The notes beneath the pieces were generated by a model. It made no database searches and was not told the DNA's origin. It was given only the letters and a program-made list of their open reading frames with translations. A DNA stretch of 64,000 bases from Phytophthora colocasiae (Eukaryota > Oomycota > Peronosporomycetes > Peronosporales > Peronosporaceae), in assembly GCA_018806915.1 (NCBI GenBank), contig JAGKQI010000043.1, forward strand, positions 806,001 to 870,000, written 5' to 3'. A program made the position numbers and the translations under genes. This document shows, piece after piece, positions 40,595-50,758 of this stretch (the stretch's first letter is position 1; every line of letters starts with the position of its first letter).

Positions 40595-43569
40595 ATGTTG
40601 TCCTTCGGCAATTTGTCAATGAGCGTCAGCACACCCTTTTCACGGAGAGCCTGCATCTCATGCTCCATTGCGGCTTTCCATTCATCCGCCTGTTTTGATC
40701 TCATTGCTTCACGAAATGTCCGCGGTACTTTCACCTCTGACTCTTTCCAACGTTTTCCAATCAGTGACGGTCTCAGCGTCGCGTTCAGGACGTAGTCTTC
40801 CAGGTACTTCGGTAGTTTGTGCTCACGTTTGGATCTCTTTGGTTCACGAGGTTCAAATCGTTGCTTTTTGTTGTCTTCACGACGATCAACTCCTGGATCA
40901 CGTTGGTGTATACTACTTCGATTTGGTGTCTCGCTAAGTAATCTCATGCTGTATACGATATCTCGCTCGCGCTCAACGATGGATTGTTCATCTTGCTCCA
41001 GGCGCCAAGTCTCAACCTTGATGCACTCAGGTTCCACTAGGTCATCATCGTTCTCAGCGTAATTATCTTCACCAGCGTTTTCATTTGCCTCAACATAGTC
41101 AATATGTGCAGCATCAACTGCTTTATCATCTCCACCATACTCTTCTGGTCCAGGATTATCTTCATTGTCGCCGACGTGATCGAAACGTTCACTGTCTTCC
41201 TCTTCAGGCACGGCCAGTTCATTTTCGTTATCGTCAGACTCGTTCACATCAGCCACAAGAGGTTCTTTCTCACCACTGCATGGTTCACCATCCTCCCCCT
41301 CGTTATATTGCTCTTCGTCTGCGTCACCCTCTGCTTCCTCCACTACATCTTCACGTGCAACATCATCTTCATCGCTGTTTGCACTATTGTAGTGCTCAAT
41401 GTCTTGTTCATCCCGTATTGAACGCAAGTAAGCTCGAGGTCGCAGCGGTAACGACTTCTCTACATCATCGACTCGTTGGTCTTCATTTTCTGGCATCTCT
41501 ACATCATCACTACTCAAGATTGAGTCGACCGAATCCATATCATCGTCTGAACTCTCGCTGCTGCTATCACTTTCTCCTCCCTCAACATCATCATGTTGAT
41601 CCGCGATCCATCCGACCACAGAAGAGGGTAGTGCCTGGCGATCTTTGTACAGAATTTCCTCATTTACACGAACCGTGTACACAACTCGAGCCGTGTGAAA
41701 TTGTGGGAAGTATACTTTCGTTCCCATGTTTTCCTCCGAATATCCCAGTAAGAAACCTACGTCACTAGTGTCTGCATGCTTTGGCCGTAAATGCTTCGGG
41801 ATGTGCGCGTAGGTCAGGGCACCGAACGTACGAATACGGTGTAGGTCAGGTTTCTTTCCGTAGAACATTTCAAACGGAGTTTTCATTGTGCTGCTGCACG
41901 ACACTCGATTCCGAATGTAGCATGCGTGTTTAAGTGCGTCAGGCCAGAGGCTGTACGGTAGTCCTGAATCTTTCAGCATGGTCTTCATGGTGTTCCGCAA
42001 TGTTTGAATTGAGCGTTCAGCATAATTCACCGACGAGCCACCAGGTGCAACCGTTATATGTTGGATTCCACGCTCTGCGCACCACCTCTTCACTGTTTCG
42101 TTCACGAATTCACTTCCAGTATCAGATACAATCTTCTTCACTGGACAAGTAACAATCTTCTTCACTGGACGGGTAAATTGTCTTTCAGCCCATGCCACAT
42201 AATTCTTTAAGTGTCCACTAGTTTCAGTTTTGCTTTTCAGCATGTACACTGTGGTCCATCGTGAATATCCATCCCCAATCACAAGTACATGCGAGAATCG
42301 TGTCGGATTTTTGTGTCCCGGATCCATCAAGTCCACGTAGATTGTGTCGTTTGGCCCTTGATGGTCCCTCTCGAAGCTGGCATTGTGCTTCGATCTTTTC
42401 TGCTTTGCAACCTCGCAGGTGATCCAGGACGGCAGCTCTCGACCTTTCAGAAACATGCCATTCACTAATTCTTTGTCAGCCATTTGTTTCAGGTGTTGAA
42501 CGCATGTGTGCCCGAGTCGTGCGTGCCACGTACGAATGCTAGCAACTCCATCAGCAACGGTGAAATTTGCCACAACTCCGAAATCTTCACTGTTGTTGTC
42601 ATTAATCCACAAATTTCGAGCGTCAAAAGTCCACACATTGTTAGGTCCAACTTCACTCCTCAAGACTAGTTCGTCTCCACGGTACAGTTTGTATTCACCT
42701 GTAGCCTCATTCTTCTTCTCGATAAAACCTTGCTTTCTAGCAAGTCCGACGGAGAACAAATTCCAATTCACATCAGGGACGTATGCCACATCCTCCAATA
42801 TGATTGTCTCCAATGCTCCACCACCTATATCAGTTGTTAAGGCAATCGAGCCTATGCCTCGAGCACTAGACTGGATCCCTTTTTTAGCGAATCCCTTTAC
42901 TGGTTCCGGGCATTCTTCAAATTCTTTGTACGTCACGAAATATTTCATCGTTCCTACCACATGGCCGCTGCTGCCAGTATCGTAGACCCAGCGACGGGCA
43001 TTGTAGTTGTTGTGTATGTCTTCAGCATCAATGGACTCTTCCACTTCGCTAGATACACCAGGTTCAGACAGCTCCTGTTGGTGCTCTGCATCTTGTACGC
43101 AGGTGTCCACATCCGAATTCTGCACCTGTGGCTTCACCACCTCTGCACTGCTGCTTTCCCTTAATTCCCGCTCAGGACAATTTTTCTTAATGTGTCCAAC
43201 TTTGTGACAGTGAAAACATTTCACTTCCCGCGGTTTGTGCTGCTTTGGCTGGCCTTTTGTATTCCCAGCTTTCCCAGCTCGAACATCTGCTCCACCATTT
43301 CGGTTAGCACCGGCGGTTGCTCGACCGCCCGAGAGCTCCAAGCTCTCCTCTTTTAACTGCGACGCAGCTACTAAAATCAGGTCACGAACATCATCTACAG
43401 AAGTGCTTCCAGCAGGATTCAACGTTATCATGTTTGCCAACTGTAGGTACTTCACGTGCCTAGGTAGACTATTCAGCATCGCATCTACCATGTCCACGTC
43501 GTGAACAACGTACTTGAGGGTCTCCAAGCGGTCACGAAACTCGTACAACTTTCCTAGGTGTACTGCCAT
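40591..43569 (-). CDS. Copia-3 gag end, protease and integrase
   Basis: 992 codons. A CCHC knuckle CFHCHKVGHIKKNC lies at about residues 118-131, and protease YDTGSSGHVVG near 197. The integrase zinc site (WHARLGH .. CEVAKQKR) is followed by a core with DLMDPG, SDTGSEF and YAERSIQ. The second zinc cysteine pair is incomplete (CEVAK in place of CxxC). An unusual long acidic linker (about residues 690-890, Asp/Glu-rich) precedes the RT. Upstream it is in frame with gag through a single TAG. Confidence 0.83.
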   Translation of the reverse strand: MAVHLGKLYEFRDRLETLKYVVHDVDMVDAMLNSLPRHVKYLQLANMITLNPAGSTSVDDVRDLILVAASQLKEESLELSGGRATAGANRNGGADVRAGKAGNTKGQPKQHKPREVKCFHCHKVGHIKKNCPERELRESSSAEVVKPQVQNSDVDTCVQDAEHQQELSEPGVSSEVEESIDAEDIHNNYNARRWVYDTGSSGHVVGTMKYFVTYKEFEECPEPVKGFAKKGIQSSARGIGSIALTTDIGGGALETIILEDVAYVPDVNWNLFSVGLARKQGFIEKKNEATGEYKLYRGDELVLRSEVGPNNVWTFDARNLWINDNNSEDFGVVANFTVADGVASIRTWHARLGHTCVQHLKQMADKELVNGMFLKGRELPSWITCEVAKQKRSKHNASFERDHQGPNDTIYVDLMDPGHKNPTRFSHVLVIGDGYSRWTTVYMLKSKTETSGHLKNYVAWAERQFTRPVKKIVTCPVKKIVSDTGSEFVNETVKRWCAERGIQHITVAPGGSSVNYAERSIQTLRNTMKTMLKDSGLPYSLWPDALKHACYIRNRVSCSSTMKTPFEMFYGKKPDLHRIRTFGALTYAHIPKHLRPKHADTSDVGFLLGYSEENMGTKVYFPQFHTARVVYTVRVNEEILYKDRQALPSSVVGWIADQHDDVEGGESDSSSESSDDDMDSVDSILSSDDVEMPENEDQRVDDVEKSLPLRPRAYLRSIRDEQDIEHYNSANSDEDDVAREDVVEEAEGDADEEQYNEGEDGEPCSGEKEPLVADVNESDDNENELAVPEEEDSERFDHVGDNEDNPGPEEYGGDDKAVDAAHIDYVEANENAGEDNYAENDDDLVEPECIKVETWRLEQDEQSIVERERDIVYSMRLLSETPNRSSIHQRDPGVDRREDNKKQRFEPREPKRSKREHKLPKYLEDYVLNATLRPSLIGKRWKESEVKVPRTFREAMRSKQADEWKAAMEHEMQALREKGVLTLIDKLPKDNM

Positions 43570-44091
43570 GTCCTCATCTTTTCGTGCACGTGTGTGCCAC
43601 AGCTTATGGATGGGCTGGCGTTGTTGGTGAACTTTTAGTGTCTGGTTCTACGGTGTTTCGTACATCTCCACAAGAGCCTGCCACATCGCAGTCCCATTCG
43701 GCTTCCGCATCACACGACTCGCTAAGTTCAACGATAGCGACCCGAGTATTAATCCTTTGATCGTGCCCTGTTTTTTCTTCCACTCAGTTAGCTCGTCGTC
43801 TGATCGAGTAGCCGCAGCAGAACCGGAGCTTTCAGCTCCAAGTGAGTCATCGGCCGTAGTAGCCGTAGGCGCCTTCACTGTGCCATCCGCAATACCTTCT
43901 AAGCCAAATCTCTCGAATTGACTTATCATCACTGCTTTGTAGAAATCCCAATGCTCGCCGTTCCACTGCACAGGCAGTCCTTTGGCGCTCATCTCTACTT
44001 CGACCTGAGGTCTTCCAGTAGATCCTGTCCCGACATCCTCGCTTACGTGCTTAACCCTATCGTCACCCAGAGCCATTTCTATATTAAGCAA
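43570..44091 (-). pseudogene. Copia-3 gag N-terminal part with in-frame amber stop
   Basis: ATG 44091 opens a Copia gag (LPVQWNGEHWDFYKAVMISQFERF). TAG at 43648-43650 stops it, but the same frame continues to 43569 and onward into the 992-codon frame (TLKVHQQRQPIHKLWHTR). The break is therefore one nonsense codon, not a frameshift. Confidence 0.8.
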
Positions 44092-44215
44092 TCCATACTT
44101 TATTTAAGTGAAAATAGTTAAACCGTACTTGAAGTAAGGTTTGATATATTAATTTTCATCAGGTTATTATCGTACTTAGCGATTATTTAATTGGTTTTCA
44201 GGTTGAAACCTACTT

Positions 44216-45359
44216 CATGTATGCTTTTGAATGCTGCGTTATGATTCGACAAAATAACGAAGGAGCCACGCTCAACCGCAACATTGGCGCTAGCAACGAC
44301 AACATTCCCACTAATAGCAGTACCGTGGAAGACGTGGAGGAACCTGGCGACGCCTCAGATGGACACTGTGGTAGGCAATTGGTCAGGAGACGTTGTTCTC
44401 CTTCTGGGAATATGAGCTCTACATGATGCGCGAGATCTACCGCCGCAAGAAGCACCTGTAGTCCATGCCCATCGACATGCAGCGCCCCCTACCGCAGTCC
44501 TCCACCATCCGCAACTTGCACCACTTTGTCAATCCTGCCCACCACAATAAGGTCTTCTAGCGTATGGTTCATGCACAATTGGATAATAGACCGATCGTGT
44601 AGCTTCCCGAAGTTACACTGTTGCTGAGTTCTCTGCGCCACTTCTCCAAGCTCAAGAGCAATCTCCACCAGTTCGTACGCGACTCAGAGTCTTGGTGTAT
44701 GCACTTAATGATAAATTGCTGTTGTGGTGCTGCAGGGCAAGAAGGAGCGTGATATGTCACACCTAGGATCAAGGAGCTGCATCGTGTGCTGGAGAGTTCC
44801 TGATGGCCTGCGGTAATGATAAAGGTGTGTTCCTGTCCTTGAGGCTGCTTACGTTTCTTGTATACTCACACTTAATCGTTTGATCTTACAGAATCTTGGG
44901 GCAGTGTCGTGACCTGCTTATTAACGTAGCGCCAAATGTGATCGAGTACATTGCTGCGTTCAAACGGTTGAAACCCAGCGGCTATTGGATTAGTGTGGTA
45001 TTAGGCGGTGGAGGTGTCGAAGACGAGCTTTACGAGCAGTCGGTGGAGCTTGGGTACGAATATTGGGACCTCAAGTCTATTCAATGAGGGAAAGTGCGAT
45101 CACTGTGTTGTAGGATGATGAACGTCCGATGAACAGTCAATGGTGTTTATCGAGCTCTCTAGTAAGCTCTCTCGAACTCTGATACACTACTACTGTGCAT
45201 CTGCCACAAATGCGGTTGTAGCGATGCTGGAATGTTTCAGTGACCAGTTCATCCAAAAGATTGGAGCTAGAGGGATATATCCTTTTGAATATTGCAACTA
45301 CTTTATCGCAACCTACTCGTTTGTTGGTTTCTCACCCTGGGTGGTCAATCTATTCGTAG
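44216..45359 (+). other. Region with decayed exon-like stretches
   Basis: At 44331-44560 one frame reads like a coding relic (TLFSFWEYELYMMREIYRRK, then MPIDMQRPLPQSSTIRNLHHF) with TAG codons where CAG would fit. At 44896-45087 another stretch (SGYWISVVLGGGGVEDELYEQ) also looks protein-like. I do not recognise either. 45100-45359 should hold the 5' flank of the next gene. Confidence 0.35.
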
Positions 45360-46223
45360 AACGATTTCTTCGGACGTATAGAAAGCGATGACCTTTTCGA
45401 AGAGACAGAAGTGCAACAGGCTAAACGTTGCGAGGCTGCGCGGTACGTGGAGCAGTATGCAGAGCGAGAATGGGGACTGGCAGCTAGACAGCGGCGTATT
45501 CAGGGAGGTGACAAAGACCTCGTGACAGAGAGCGCACTGGAACTCCGTGGCGACAAGAAGATCGTATTCCAGGAGAAACAGGGTCAACAGGCGAAGGTCT
45601 GGGACTGTGCGCTAGTGTTGTCCAAGTTCCTGGCTAATGACGAGTTTTTCCCGAATGGCTTCTTCGAGAAGAAGCGTGTGATTGAATTTTGCTGTGGCAT
45701 CGGTGTGCCTGGTTTGGCTGCAGCAGCAATTGGAGCCAAGGAAGTTACACTCACTGACATGGTATGTATTTGACTGTTATTGATGCTAAGCAGACAGTTA
45801 TTCACTTCAAACTTGTCTCGGTAGCCCATGGCAGTTCCGTGGATCCAAGCCAATATCGACCGGAATCAGACACTCGGCTGCATTTCCGTCCCTGTTCGTG
45901 CGCAGGGTTTGATGTGGGGTGAGAAGGACGAGCTGGAGGCACTCCAATTCGACGTCATTCTGTGCTCAGACCTGGTCTACGGTCATCGCGATATCTCCCA
46001 GAAATTTGTGGAAACCATCCTGCACCTGTCACACCCCAACACGCTCATCGTTTCCGCGCACGAAGCTCGTTTCGCTGGAGATCGAGGTGAATCCTTCTTC
46101 AAGTTGCTGTCTGATCAGCAATTCCAAGTGGAGCAAGTGCCTCGCGAACGGGAATTTCCGTCGGAGACCAGCGCGCTAGTACTGACAACTCCCCCGCCTC
46201 ACTGTAGCGGAGGTTACTTATAG
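45360..46223 (+). CDS. SAM-dependent (METTL21/FAM86-like) protein methyltransferase, one intron
   Basis: Exon 1 is open from 45360 to 45761. A 63-bp intron (GTATGT at 45762, ending TCGGTAG at 45824) is in phase 0, and exon 2 runs from 45825 to the stop at 46223. The protein has the SAM-binding glycine motif VIEFCCGIGVPGLAAAAIG, an acidic post-motif (VTLTDM) and CSDLVY, fitting the DxxY box of the seven-beta-strand lysine methyltransferase family. The family modifies lysines on translation factors and chaperones; the substrate here is unknown. The N-terminus is uncertain: no ATG was chosen because a further upstream exon is possible (an acceptor-like TAG is at 45357-45359). Its 3' end overlaps a convergent gene by 6 bp. 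Confidence 0.75.
45762..45824 (+). other. Intron of the methyltransferase gene
   Basis: GT-AG, 63 bp, with a branch-like GCTAAG at about 45785. Removing it joins the two methyltransferase exons in frame; reading through it meets a stop at 45771-45773. Confidence 0.8.
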
Positions 46224-46994
46224 TGCAGTAATACTCACTATCCTCCAGTTCCATGACATGCATCGCTTCATCATCGCTGTTATCGCTCGCTTCGCTCTGA
46301 CTTGTGTGGTTATCAGATAGCATAGCATCATCGGTTCGGAAATACTTGCGTCAGGGACATTCACAGGAACGTCTGGATCGCCCTGAGTCTCTGTTTCAGA
46401 GACGTTATCGGGAGTGACTGGATCGTGCTGAGCGTCTGTGTCAGAGACGCTCTCAGGAACGTCTGCATCTTCCTGAGTAATAGTGTTATAGATGTTGTAA
46501 GGAACGTCAACATCGTTTTGGGCATCGACGGCCTCGGCAACTTCTGACTCAGAGCGTTTTTGCTGAGCGCCTGCGGTCTCTGTGGCATCAACATCGGCAA
46601 TGATAGCATCAAAATCGTCCTCGGGAACACCGGTTTTGGAAACCTTCTCGTGAACGTTTGTGGGGTCAGGAGCATCAAAATCGGAGGCGGCACCGTCGAC
46701 GTTGTCCTCAGGCTCTACTGGATGCACTGGTCGAGGCATAATGGGCTTCGTAGAAATCAAGCGAGGCGCTCCTCTTCCAAAAGCCCTTTCAATAGATTCC
46801 CCATCGATAACACCGCTAGATCTCCCAAAAAATGCTTGTAGCTGCTCGAAATATTCTTCTGCGGGCACTCCAAATCGGATGAAGAGCTTCCTGATCTTCA
46901 GTACAGACCACCTACTGATGCTGCAGTTATTTGAACCGCTGAGAGATTCGCACATAGCCTCCATCTCTGTTCGAGTGACGGAACGTCGGCTCAT
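46218..46994 (-). CDS. Acidic hypothetical protein
   Basis: 258 codons from ATG 46994. Residues 1-75 are a compact, mixed segment (WSVLKIRKLFIRFGVPAEEYF) that could be a small folded or DNA-binding domain. Residues 90-225 are Asp/Glu/Val-rich with repeated DVP.NV.ET units of roughly 20 residues. Near 46310 the frame changes character: a shifted frame reads on with the same acidic composition (SEASDNSDDEAMHVMELEDSE), so a frameshift or small intron is likely before the end. I do not recognise the family. It is convergent with the methyltransferase gene. Confidence 0.5.
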   Translation of the reverse strand: MSRRSVTRTEMEAMCESLSGSNNCSISRWSVLKIRKLFIRFGVPAEEYFEQLQAFFGRSSGVIDGESIERAFGRGAPRLISTKPIMPRPVHPVEPEDNVDGAASDFDAPDPTNVHEKVSKTGVPEDDFDAIIADVDATETAGAQQKRSESEVAEAVDAQNDVDVPYNIYNTITQEDADVPESVSDTDAQHDPVTPDNVSETETQGDPDVPVNVPDASISEPMMLCYLITTQVRAKRAITAMMKRCMSWNWRIVSITAL

Positions 46995-47613
46995 TTTCCA
47001 ATGCGGATGATTCTAGACTAAAGGAAAGAAAAGCGCTGGGACCAGTCCCATAGAGAAGCACCCACTTTCTAAATTATTCCCTGCATCTCAAACGAAACGA
47101 AATACGGGCGACCAAGCCCTCGTGTGTTTACCGTCCTGATTCCACGAAGTTGCTTTGACACTACGCTGGCAATCTCCAGAGCCAGCAAGCGCGTGGCGAA
47201 TTGCCGACAAATAACATGCCATGATCAATAACCGACGATTTGAATGCCATACAACACGCCTACCCACCGGCTTTGGTAAGATGGACATACAAAAATACGA
47301 TATTTGGTCCACAAAACGGTGCACTACGCAACGTAATGACACATACAAAAATACCATATTTGGTCCACAACCTATCTAGTGTAATAGTCAGTGGGTTCAC
47401 TTCGAAGTCGCAGAGCGGAGCACGACGGCGATCAGGATCGAAGGAGTTCCAGGATACAGCAAAATGACGGAAAGAGTCATCAAGCGCCCGCGTAGAACGC
47501 TTGATCATCAAGACAACAGTGCAGTAGTCTTGCCCAGCGGTAACGTATTCATTCCTGAATCTGACCGCCGTAATAGCTGACTAATGTGATCACATATAGC
47601 AACATCTACGTCT
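46995..47613. other. Intergenic region with a 30-bp direct repeat
   Basis: No gene seen. Two 30-bp copies at 47285-47314 and 47341-47370 differ at one base. Upstream flank of the piggyBac-like gene. Confidence 0.5.
47285..47370 (+). repeat. 30-bp direct repeat pair
   Basis: ACATACAAAAATAC[GC]ATAT then TTGGTCCACAA occurs twice, 56 bp start to start. The AAAATAC.ATATTT centre is itself partly palindromic. Confidence 0.85.
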
Positions 47614-48738
47614 GTGAGTTTCAAGGAAGCCTGGAAAACGTTACGGCGTGCTGGTTGGACATCTAAACCACCCTCTAGGCGCAGTTTGGATATACACTAT
47701 CGCTACGTCCATCCAGGAGGCAATCCAAATGGGAAACAGGGAGAAGACTATTTGTTAGGTGAAAACGCTGTTGTGGAGCATTTTAACGATTTCTATGGAG
47801 ATGACGGATTGGATATTGTGAGAACAGCCTCTGAGCGAGTTGTATACGTTCAATGTATTGATGGTGGAAGTTTAGGCCTTGCTTGCGTCACCCCTCCGGC
47901 TGGTTACCGAAGAGAGCGTAGTGCTCCGATGTCTTCTCAAACAACTCGTGTGGAAGATGAGCGTACGGCTTGTGGATCATTTTTACATCACTTTTGTTCC
48001 CATGACATTTGCAAGACTCTCGGATTGCTGGACTCAGATGGACAGCCAATGCTGGATTTTGGAGATGCTTCCTATTGCAGCAAGAAATGCTACGAAATGA
48101 AGTCAGCGCAAGCGGATGAATATTCGCCTCGCATTGCTGCTTTAAGTATACCTTCTGCTTCAACGCGAAGTATCGAAACGTCCCCAAGGACTCTCGCATC
48201 CAAGCCCGCCACACCTCACGCGAAGCCGAAAACAGCTAGCAGTTCCCAAACCACCAGGAAAACACTCTCAAACGTGACGGCAGCAAAACAAAATTCAACG
48301 CTAAATACAACATCTCGCTCCAGCGAAACAAAACCACGGGCAAGATCATTGAAGCCAAAACGCGGAGGAAAGGCCCCCCAAAAGAAAGAAACAACTGCAG
48401 TAACATATCGAAAGGAATTGTTGTATCGGACACAAGTAGCAGCGCAAAAGTTTGTTGGCGCAAACGTGGCTTTCACACCTGCGGAGGAGAGCTGGATGAA
48501 TCCTCAGCATTATCGAGATGTTGGCGCAAGTTTTCTGATTGGGATTGTTGCTAAGTACTCGGTGCTCAACAAGTCAAATGTAGGGGGTGTCGCCCTACCA
48601 ACGGCTTTGTTTCAGATCCGATGGACAAGCACCGTTTTTCAAGGCAAAGTTCATGTTCACAACATCGAAGAAAGTGATGTTTATCGTGGGATAAAAAAAC
48701 TATGTGGATATCAAGAAGAAGAATTTCGAGTTTGGTGA
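47614..48738 (+). CDS. piggyBac-like transposase, N-terminal frame
   Basis: 374 codons. Residues 1-85 form a compact domain (FKEAWKTLRRAGW .. DIHYRYVHPGG), then a Ser/Thr/Lys-rich basic linker (about residues 175-260), then a second globular part (VNKSNVGGVALPTALFQIRW) ending in DVYRGIKKLCGYQ. The next frame overlaps it by 35 nt and carries the DDD core, so this is probably the front of one protein separated by a frameshift or an unseen intron. The first codon is not an ATG; ATG use upstream is unclear. Confidence 0.55.
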   Translation: MSFKEAWKTLRRAGWTSKPPSRRSLDIHYRYVHPGGNPNGKQGEDYLLGENAVVEHFNDFYGDDGLDIVRTASERVVYVQCIDGGSLGLACVTPPAGYRRERSAPMSSQTTRVEDERTACGSFLHHFCSHDICKTLGLLDSDGQPMLDFGDASYCSKKCYEMKSAQADEYSPRIAALSIPSASTRSIETSPRTLASKPATPHAKPKTASSSQTTRKTLSNVTAAKQNSTLNTTSRSSETKPRARSLKPKRGGKAPQKKETTAVTYRKELLYRTQVAAQKFVGANVAFTPAEESWMNPQHYRDVGASFLIGIVAKYSVLNKSNVGGVALPTALFQIRWTSTVFQGKVHVHNIEESDVYRGIKKLCGYQEEEFRVW

Positions 48739-50758
48739 ATCTTGGAGTGCGCTTTGCACTATGGTTCCGACGTATACAAATATTCCAACGTTGACAGATG
48801 CATTCGATGAGGTGAAGGAAGGTGACTACCGCGAATGGTCTGTGTTTCGGAGCAAGAACAAGCTGCATATCGATCTGTGTCCTGCAGAGGTAGAGGCGAT
48901 TTCAGGGATGACATTTTCGCAGACGGCTACACTTGGTAAGGCACCGGGTCTATTTTCACACGCCGATGGATCTACAACGACCAAGCTCTGCGACGCGAGC
49001 AAAACACTTTTCGGTCAAACCGCAAGCTCAAGCTTTTTTGCCTTTTTACCTTTATCACTGTGGAAGCAAGTTGTAATTTTTTCAAATGACTATGCTTCAA
49101 AAAGCGCCAACCCACCAGCGGCGCCTATAACACTCAAAGAGGTGATGAAATTCCTTGGTATTCAGTGGTATATGACGCTTGTAGACAAGGGAGAGACCCG
49201 AAATTACTGGTTTGCTAGCGAAGATGACAATATATTTCCTGGAAGTTCGTCGACGAGTCTGGGAACGGTGATGACATGGAAGAGATACCTGCATATTCGC
49301 AGCAATTTGGCGTTTCGTGGAGATATAACAGCAGCCGAATTAAAACGAGACCCCGCCGCCAAAATCCGCCCTCTAATCGCAATGCTGAAGAATCGGTGTA
49401 GTCGCCACGTTATTCCAGGCAGAAATGTTGCTGTTGATGAAGCGAGTATTGCGTGCAGATCGAAATACGCGAGGCACATGATCGTCTTTAACCCAAGCAA
49501 ACCGACCGGGAAGTACCACTTCAAACTATACGCTTGCTGTTGTTCTACGTCGTGGATAGTTCTGGACTTTAAACTCCACTGCGCTAGCGAACTACGCGCT
49601 CGTCTAAGCAACGTTGTTTCCGATGGCGAGATCGATGACCTAGCAGCACTGACGGCTAAGTCTTCAGACATTAGGACTCACGTTCTTGAAGTCACCAACT
49701 CGCTGAAAGGATCAAGAAGGGTGGTAAATACCGATAACTTTTATACCTCGTGTTTACTCCTCGAGAGTCTACGAACGATTGGTCTTTACGGCCGAGGCAC
49801 CGTGCGCGCTTCAAGTAAACACTTCCCAAAGTTTACTATGATTCTGCCAGAGGATGAAAAAAGGGGAACCATGAAGCAAGGAGTGTGTTTGGAGAAGCAT
49901 ATAGTCGCGGCAAGCTGGGTCGATGGATCTATCGTTAATGTTATTTCAAATGCTGATGACTCTGGAACGACGACAGTGTACCGCCGCATTCAACAAGATC
50001 GAGAGGCCTTTACAGCTCCAACATGCATCAAAGAGTACAACTCGGCGATGCAGGGTGTGGATCGTCATGACCAAATGCGGGGCCGGTTTTCCGTTGCAAA
50101 CGGTCACACGTTTAAAAAGTGGCACAAAAAGCTCGCAATGGCGATGATAGATATTGCGCGGTGCAACGCCTACATATGTCATCAAATGGCGTTGGGGAGA
50201 ATCAATCCTGTGGACGATGAAGAAGCTGATGACAACCCTATACCTGGCTGTCGTGACGAACACCGTGCCTTTGTGGCGAACCTGGTTCGCGAGATGTTTA
50301 ACGGGACCTGGAAGACGTCCTTAGATGACATGGATGGACTGTTGTTTGCGAATAACCACGACGGAACATCCTCTATTCTAACCAAGACACCCGCAATGGC
50401 TATTCCAAACCTGATTGAAGAACCTTGCACTGCCAGAGAGTCCTGGTTAGTACTAAAAAATCGCAGCCGAGCCATGCGGGAATGTACCATTTGTCGGTTT
50501 GAATGCAGGACACCAACCCAAAAAACCGATTATAGCGAAAAGCACAAAGTTGCGTTGTGCAAACGGACATATCCTGTAGACACAACAAAACCATATCTGT
50601 GTCAAATAGCGTCGTGGTCGTGCTGGCAGAAATTCCATGGATATTACTTCCCGAAACAAGTCTTTAATATTGATGGGCAATTGATGCGCAGCTCATCGAT
50701 TTATAAAGCCCAAGCACCGTTCCTCAAAGAAGCGAAGTCTACAAAAAAAACGACGTAA
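48704..50758 (+). CDS. piggyBac-like transposase, catalytic frame (DDE_Tnp_1_7 type)
   Basis: 684 codons. The catalytic triad is intact: Asp 245 (AVDEASIACRSK), Asp 344 (NTDNFYTSCLLL) and Asp 453 (MQGVDRHDQMRG), similar in order and spacing to piggyBac. The C-terminus has a cysteine-rich domain (CTICRFEC .. ALCKR .. YLCQIASWSCW) like the end-binding domain of the family. No stop or frameshift interrupts the core. I found no TTAA-flanked terminal inverted repeats in the flanking 0.5-0.6 kb, so it is either an old element or a domesticated gene. Confidence 0.8.
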   Translation: MDIKKKNFEFGESWSALCTMVPTYTNIPTLTDAFDEVKEGDYREWSVFRSKNKLHIDLCPAEVEAISGMTFSQTATLGKAPGLFSHADGSTTTKLCDASKTLFGQTASSSFFAFLPLSLWKQVVIFSNDYASKSANPPAAPITLKEVMKFLGIQWYMTLVDKGETRNYWFASEDDNIFPGSSSTSLGTVMTWKRYLHIRSNLAFRGDITAAELKRDPAAKIRPLIAMLKNRCSRHVIPGRNVAVDEASIACRSKYARHMIVFNPSKPTGKYHFKLYACCCSTSWIVLDFKLHCASELRARLSNVVSDGEIDDLAALTAKSSDIRTHVLEVTNSLKGSRRVVNTDNFYTSCLLLESLRTIGLYGRGTVRASSKHFPKFTMILPEDEKRGTMKQGVCLEKHIVAASWVDGSIVNVISNADDSGTTTVYRRIQQDREAFTAPTCIKEYNSAMQGVDRHDQMRGRFSVANGHTFKKWHKKLAMAMIDIARCNAYICHQMALGRINPVDDEEADDNPIPGCRDEHRAFVANLVREMFNGTWKTSLDDMDGLLFANNHDGTSSILTKTPAMAIPNLIEEPCTARESWLVLKNRSRAMRECTICRFECRTPTQKTDYSEKHKVALCKRTYPVDTTKPYLCQIASWSCWQKFHGYYFPKQVFNIDGQLMRSSSIYKAQAPFLKEAKSTKKTT

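Larger units (their letters stand above)
38829..44215 (-). mobile_element. Copia-3: Copia element body with 3' LTR, 5' LTR displaced by rearrangement
   Basis: Minus-strand order: gag (44091), protease and integrase (to 40591), RT and RNase H (to 39152), a purine-rich tract (AAAAGGAGGAG, about 39074-39064) and the 3' LTR. The outer end is fixed by GTGCT at 38824-38828. No LTR is found upstream of gag; its partner is at 18683-18917 on the plus strand with the same GTGCT. The upstream limit (about 44100-44215) is therefore a breakpoint and only approximate. Confidence 0.87.

Noticed and set aside
41085..41768. 227-codon plus frame opposite Copia-3 pol
   Set aside because: His/Leu-rich antisense of the acidic linker; considered as a second antisense ORF like that of Gypsy-2 but it has no motif and no good start.
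44896..45087. Short frame resembling an adaptor-binding p34-type C-terminus
   Set aside because: The similarity is only a vague impression over 30 residues; left unnamed.
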